Positions 59,986 through 64,000 of a stretch of 64,000 bases of DNA are shown here, one piece after another. Position 1 is the first letter of the stretch, and each line of letters opens with the position of its first letter. The stretch comes from Pontibacillus yanchengensis Y32 (GTDB lineage Bacteria > Bacillota > Bacilli > Bacillales > BH030062). The notes beneath the pieces are model-generated. The model was not told the origin of the DNA and ran no database searches. It saw only the letters and a program-made list of their open reading frames with translations. The stretch is from positions 1-64,000 of the forward strand of contig NZ_AVBF01000011.1 in NCBI RefSeq assembly GCF_000770635.1. Reading direction: 5' to 3'. Made by a program: the position numbers and the translations under genes.

Positions 59986-60171
59986 CCACTGCCCTCCCCC
60001 ACAAAGTCATGCTTCCCCCCTCTATTATCTTCAAAAAAATAAAAAGTCATAGCTCAATATAACGAAAAATAACCCAAATTTAACCTATTACCATCTTTCT
60101 TTTATGAATTAGGTGTACGATAATAGAAACAGTATGGAAAGTTACAGTTTTCTTGGTAAAGGGGGATTAGG

Positions 60172-61797
60172 ATGAAGAAATATCAACGAAAATTCTTGGA
60201 ACGAGTGCGTTCTACTATTCAAAATTGGACTAATGAATCTACCATATCGAATAGAGAACTCTATCATTTTCTTCATTCCATCAAGGGTACAGCATTGTCT
60301 ATTGGGTTGGAAAATTTAACATATCGAGCTGAAGAGTTACTAGAAGGAATAAGTGAAAAAGCTAATACCATTTGGACCTATGACGAGTGGTCTTATTACA
60401 TAAAACCGATTATTAACGAACTTGCAGCAATTGATTCTGGGCTAGTTGAGGAAGAGGCTGTAAAAGAAGCGCATCAAGAAAAAGTCGACCCTTCCACGCC
60501 ACTAATTCTAGTGGTGGAAGATGACATCGACATGATGTCTTTTCTAAAAGATCATCTTGAGGAGCATTATACAGTACTTGTGGCAGCCTCAGTTCAAAAG
60601 GCTGTTTCCATCTTTTATAATCAGAAGCCGGATTATGTCATCGTTGATATTTATTTAGGGGAAGAAACGGGCTTTGAATTATTGCAACAAATCGTTCAGA
60701 AAGCTCGTAAAAATTTGATTCCTACCATGTTAATCAGTGCCGATAATTCCATGGAAACAAGAGCGAAGGCTTATGAATCAGGGGCTTTTGATTTTTTGCA
60801 AAAGCCTATTCAAGCTCCGGAATTAGTGGCTATTGTAGGAAATCGACTACGCTATAAATCTATTTTCACGCAACAAATTTTAATTGATGAGTTAACGGGG
60901 GCTTATAATCGTAGATTTCTACAAGATGAGATAGAACGGCAGTGGAGTGATTTCAACCGAACTCGTTCGTTATTTTCTGTTGCGATGATTGATATCGATC
61001 GATTTAAGTCTGTCAACGATACATATGGTCATGATACTGGGGATGTCATTTTACAAGGATTATCTTCCACTATTATGCGTGACAAACGGAATAGTGATTT
61101 ATTCATTCGCTATGGGGGAGAAGAATTCACCTTAATTATGCCAGATACGAATGTGGAGGAAGCGGAAGTGTTGTTGGAAAGGCTGCGTTTATCGTTTGAA
61201 TCGCAACGATACGAAGCTGGACAAACAGAAATAGCTTGTACGTTTTCAGCAGGGGTAACAACGGTTCAGAATCAAACAGCGACTCCTGAGGATTTGTTAA
61301 AAGAAGCGGATATTGCACTTTATCAAGCAAAAGAAAAAGGGCGAAATCAGGTGAGACGATATGTAAGAGGAAGTACGGTTGCTCATCAAAGTGGAGAAGA
61401 AGTCATTCACATTGGTGTCATTGATGATGATCCTGTCATCCATCACCTTCTCGAAGACCATCTTCATAGCATTTCGATTCCGCAACATCATGTAGAATTT
61501 CAAACCTTCCGTGACGGGGAGAGTTTCTTTGAGTCAAACTGGCATCAGCAAAATGGAAAGTTCATTTTATTGCTAGATGGAATTATGCCACGCATGGATG
61601 GATTAGAAGTGTTATCTCGTCTTCGTGAGGAATGTGCAGTAGATGATTTTATCATTATTATGCTGACTGGTAGAAAAAAAGATCAAGATATTGTAAAAGC
61701 TCTTGAGTTAGGAGCCGATGATTATATTACGAAGCCATTTAGTGTAACAGAGGTAGAAGCAAGAATTAGAAGGCTGGCTCAACGGTTACTATTTTAG
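60172..61797 (+). CDS. Hpt-REC-GGDEF-REC diguanylate cyclase
   Basis: The 541-residue protein joins an Hpt phosphotransfer domain (FLHSIKGTALSIGLENLTYRAEELLE, His near residue 25-30), a receiver domain (LVVEDDIDMM; phospho-Asp in DYVIVDIYLGE), a GGDEF cyclase with GGEEF (RYGGEEFTLI) and an inhibitory I-site RxxD (RNSD) five residues before it, and a C-terminal receiver (GVIDDDPVIHHLL; LLLDGIMPRMDG; KPFSV). It should make c-di-GMP under phosphorelay control with product inhibition. AAGGGGGA precedes the ATG. A single receiver and a large kinase follow closely, making a signalling operon. Confidence 0.93.
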   Translation: MKKYQRKFLERVRSTIQNWTNESTISNRELYHFLHSIKGTALSIGLENLTYRAEELLEGISEKANTIWTYDEWSYYIKPIINELAAIDSGLVEEEAVKEAHQEKVDPSTPLILVVEDDIDMMSFLKDHLEEHYTVLVAASVQKAVSIFYNQKPDYVIVDIYLGEETGFELLQQIVQKARKNLIPTMLISADNSMETRAKAYESGAFDFLQKPIQAPELVAIVGNRLRYKSIFTQQILIDELTGAYNRRFLQDEIERQWSDFNRTRSLFSVAMIDIDRFKSVNDTYGHDTGDVILQGLSSTIMRDKRNSDLFIRYGGEEFTLIMPDTNVEEAEVLLERLRLSFESQRYEAGQTEIACTFSAGVTTVQNQTATPEDLLKEADIALYQAKEKGRNQVRRYVRGSTVAHQSGEEVIHIGVIDDDPVIHHLLEDHLHSISIPQHHVEFQTFRDGESFFESNWHQQNGKFILLLDGIMPRMDGLEVLSRLREECAVDDFIIIMLTGRKKDQDIVKALELGADDYITKPFSVTEVEARIRRLAQRLLF

Positions 61798-61809
61798 GAG
61801 ATGATAGAA

Positions 61810-62175
61810 ATGAAGAAAATTTTAATTGCAGATGATGAAGAAGTTCTACGTATGTTGATCGTAGATACGTTAGAAGACGAAGGATATGAAATTGTTGAAA
61901 CGGAAAATGGACGAGATGCGTTGGAAGAAATCAAAACGAACGATTATGATTTAGTGCTGCTAGATTATATGATGCCAGGTCTAACTGGTATCGAAGTTGC
62001 AAAAGAAGTACAAAAATTACCTGATAAACAAGGAACGAAAATCCTCATGCTAACAGCTAAAAACCAACAAAAGGATGTTGAGGAATCACAAGCAGCTGGT
62101 ATTCATTATTATATGTCCAAGCCATTCAGTCCAATGCAGCTTATTGATGTAGTGGAGGAAATAGTGAATGCCTAA
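61810..62175 (+). CDS. Single-domain response regulator (CheY-like)
   Basis: The 121-residue receiver has the acidic pair in ILIADDEEV, phospho-Asp in LVLLDYMMPG, Thr in MLTAKN and Lys in MSKPFSP. No output domain is present, so it is probably a phosphate carrier between the kinase downstream and the Hpt or receiver domains of the cyclase. An ATG at 61801 abuts TTAGGAG, so 61810 is a better start. Its stop overlaps the kinase start. Confidence 0.93.
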   Translation: MKKILIADDEEVLRMLIVDTLEDEGYEIVETENGRDALEEIKTNDYDLVLLDYMMPGLTGIEVAKEVQKLPDKQGTKILMLTAKNQQKDVEESQAAGIHYYMSKPFSPMQLIDVVEEIVNA

Positions 62176-64000
62176 TTTTTTTAAACAAACAATTCGTCGG
62201 CAGTTTTTGTTTGTTATGTTGTTTGTCTTTGTTGTGGCATTGGTTGGAGTATTTACTCTTTTAATATCTGAATCGCAATTAACGAAGACGTACATAAACG
62301 AGCGCGAGCAATTAAGGGAAGAAACCAAAGTACTAGAAGAAATAGAAGAGAATTACAATGAAATGGTATTGCGTTCAAGAGGATATTTTGCATTTGAAAG
62401 TGAGGCTGAACTGGAAAAGGGGAAGGAAGCTTATCAGGATTTAAGTGCGAATATTGACCGGTATAAGAAAATGGAGCTAAATGCAGAAAAAAGAGTGCTA
62501 ATAGAGAATCTTGAGGATTATGTAGACGAATATCATAATGTATTGTTACCTCAAGCTGTGGAATATGTAAAACAAGGGAACGAGCAATCACTCCAAAACT
62601 TATCGGAAAGTTCTAATGGAACGTCAACGGTTAACCAAATGCTAAGTGAGACGCAGGCATTGGTGGATGAAAAGGAAGAGTCCCTTAGTCAAACAAATGA
62701 ACGCTTTTTGGATCATACCAATATATTGAATATTTTTGTCATTGCATTTGTTGCCTTTATGTTTATTTTATTAATTATGGCTACAAGAAAAATGTATCGA
62801 GACATTGCATTTCCTCTTCAACAATTGTCTGAGACAACGAAGCGGATAGCAGCTGGAGATCATGTGGACCTTCTAACATACAATCGACAGGATGAACTTG
62901 GTACGTTGGCTGCCTCATTCTCAAATATGGCGGAAACAATTCAGGAACGAGAGTCAGAATTGCAGGCGCATAATGAAGAATTACAGGCCCAGCAAAATGA
63001 ATTGACAGAGCAACAAGAGCGCCTTGAGGATTCATTCAATGAAATCAAGACATTAAATACGGCCATAAGTGAAGCCGCAATCGTTGCAATAGCTGACCCT
63101 AATGGAAACATTACGTTTGTGAATGATAAATTTTGCGAGGTAACCCAATACTCCGAGAAAGAATTAATTGGGTCTCCTCATACGTTGTTGCAGTCAAACT
63201 CTTTTGAAAAAGCCGATTATGATCGTATGATTGAAGGACTTCAATCAGGTCGGATTTGGAAAGGGGAAGTCCAAAACCGCGCCAAGGATGGATCTGCATA
63301 TTGGGTCGATACAACAATTGTTCCTTATTTAGATGAAAATGGCGATGTGGAACAGTATATTAGCATACAATTTGATATAACGTTAATTAAAAATGCTGAA
63401 GCAGACTTAAAACAACTACTTGAAGAATCAAATCGATCTAAGGCTAGGTTACAAGATTATAATGAAATAAATCATGCCCTGTCCATTACATTGGATAAGG
63501 GAGAGCTAATGCAAACCATCGTAACGCAACTTTCTGGCATACTTCAATTTGAAAAAGGGCTTATTATCGAAATGCATGAGTACGAGTATGCTTCTATTGG
63601 AGTTTCCCAAGAGGATGCAGAGCGACTAGTGAATCATCTTGATAACAGTGTCATGCTTCGGATTGAAGAAACAGGTCAAGCTCATGTAATTAAACGAAGT
63701 GCGCTTCCAGAGGAACAAGGATATTTGGATGATTCGGTAATAAGCTATGATTTATATGCCCCTGTCTTTAATTCTGAAGAGAACATAATAGGAGTATTTG
63801 TTTGTACACGAATTGGCGCGGACTTCACGACTGATGAATTGAGGGATTTAGAAGGCATATTAAACCAAGTATCACTTGCACTAGATAAAATCCTTTTATA
63901 TGAAGAAACAGAGAATAACCGTCAGCTAAATCAAAATATTATTGATAACGTTAATGAAGGGATTCAATTTGTAGATGAAATGGGGCGCATCGTTCAATAC
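62168..64000 (+). CDS. Membrane sensor histidine kinase, cut by the window end
   Basis: The open frame runs 611 codons to the window edge with no stop. It has a membrane segment (residues about 12-38), an external four-helix sensor (VLEEIEENYNEMVLRSRGYF..., CHASE3-like) to about residue 178, a second membrane segment (ILNIFVIAFVAFMFILLIM), a HAMP domain (PLQQLSETTKRIAAGDHVDLL), a coiled coil, a PAS domain (AAIVAIADPNGNITFVNDKFCEVTQYSEKELIG), a GAF domain, and the start of another PAS (NIIDNVNEGIQFVDEMGRIVQY). The kinase domain itself is outside the window, so kinase activity is inferred. It overlaps the receiver gene by 8 bases. Confidence 0.9.
   Translation, partial: MPNFFKQTIRRQFLFVMLFVFVVALVGVFTLLISESQLTKTYINEREQLREETKVLEEIEENYNEMVLRSRGYFAFESEAELEKGKEAYQDLSANIDRYKKMELNAEKRVLIENLEDYVDEYHNVLLPQAVEYVKQGNEQSLQNLSESSNGTSTVNQMLSETQALVDEKEESLSQTNERFLDHTNILNIFVIAFVAFMFILLIMATRKMYRDIAFPLQQLSETTKRIAAGDHVDLLTYNRQDELGTLAASFSNMAETIQERESELQAHNEELQAQQNELTEQQERLEDSFNEIKTLNTAISEAAIVAIADPNGNITFVNDKFCEVTQYSEKELIGSPHTLLQSNSFEKADYDRMIEGLQSGRIWKGEVQNRAKDGSAYWVDTTIVPYLDENGDVEQYISIQFDITLIKNAEADLKQLLEESNRSKARLQDYNEINHALSITLDKGELMQTIVTQLSGILQFEKGLIIEMHEYEYASIGVSQEDAERLVNHLDNSVMLRIEETGQAHVIKRSALPEEQGYLDDSVISYDLYAPVFNSEENIIGVFVCTRIGADFTTDELRDLEGILNQVSLALDKILLYEETENNRQLNQNIIDNVNEGIQFVDEMGRIVQY

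Noticed and set aside
59569-60052. Long repetitive open frames on both strands over the minisatellite
   Set aside because: The 21-base unit is a multiple of three and keeps frames open by chance. No ribosome site, no plausible protein composition and frames on both strands argue against coding.

Overview
The window reads as a chromosomal segment of a low-to-moderate GC, spore-former-type Bacillaceae, most like the halotolerant marine genera near Halobacillus or Pontibacillus. The gene order yvyE/degS/degU/degV/comFA/comFC/yvyF/flgM/flgN/flgK/flgL/yviE/fliW/csrA/hag/.../flaG/fliD/fliS/fliT/hpf/secA/prfB/yitT/cccB/ftsE/ftsX/.../ctpB/minJ follows the Bacillus subtilis chromosome. The genus is an inference from synteny and protein character; no rRNA is present.

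Layout. 0-8.2 kb: an LCP wall-polymer ligase, yvyE, the DegS-DegU two-component system, degV and the competence genes comFA and comFC (comFB is absent). 8.3-25 kb: late flagellar genes with clear sigma-D promoters upstream of flgM, hag, csrA2 and flaG, and one more ahead of a short RNA. Between the first flagellin and flaG lies an AT-rich insertion holding a TPR-glycosyltransferase, a sulfotransferase, a UDP-sugar 6-dehydrogenase, a second short csrA and a second flagellin. 25-45 kb: ribosome hibernation factor, SecA, frameshifted prfB, cytochrome c551, FtsEX with an M23 murein hydrolase, a class D sortase with its LPNTA substrate, a TetR-controlled DMT exporter, HtrA, PrsA, CtpB and MinJ. 45-49.8 kb: an accessory patch with a decayed type I-C CRISPR-Cas locus, small orphan genes and ten copies of a palindromic repeat. 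49.9-57 kb: a LacI regulator, a HEAT-repeat protein, a cellulose-synthase-like glycosyltransferase and, convergently, a 1066-residue extracytoplasmic glycoside hydrolase. 57-64 kb: an immune-inhibitor-A metalloprotease, a 21-bp tandem repeat, and an Hpt-REC-GGDEF-REC / REC / PAS-GAF kinase signalling operon cut by the window end.

The most unusual signal is at 19.6-20.6 kb, around the second csrA. Three copies of ACTCAAGGAYGAGTT each form a short hairpin with a CsrA-type GGA loop, and each overlaps the 5' arm of a strong intrinsic terminator. One ends a short sigma-D-driven RNA, one sits in the csrA2 leader, and one separates csrA2 from flagellin 2, which has no evident promoter of its own. 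Three further GGA hairpins, a csrA2 Shine-Dalgarno embedded in GTACAGGGA, and two CsrA-type sites in the flagellin-2 leader complete the set. CsrA2 lacks the C-terminal extension of the FliW-partnered CsrA1. The sequence suggests an undescribed circuit in which CsrA is titrated by, or controls termination in, its own transcript to set flagellin-2 output. The structures are read directly from the sequence; the regulation is inferred.
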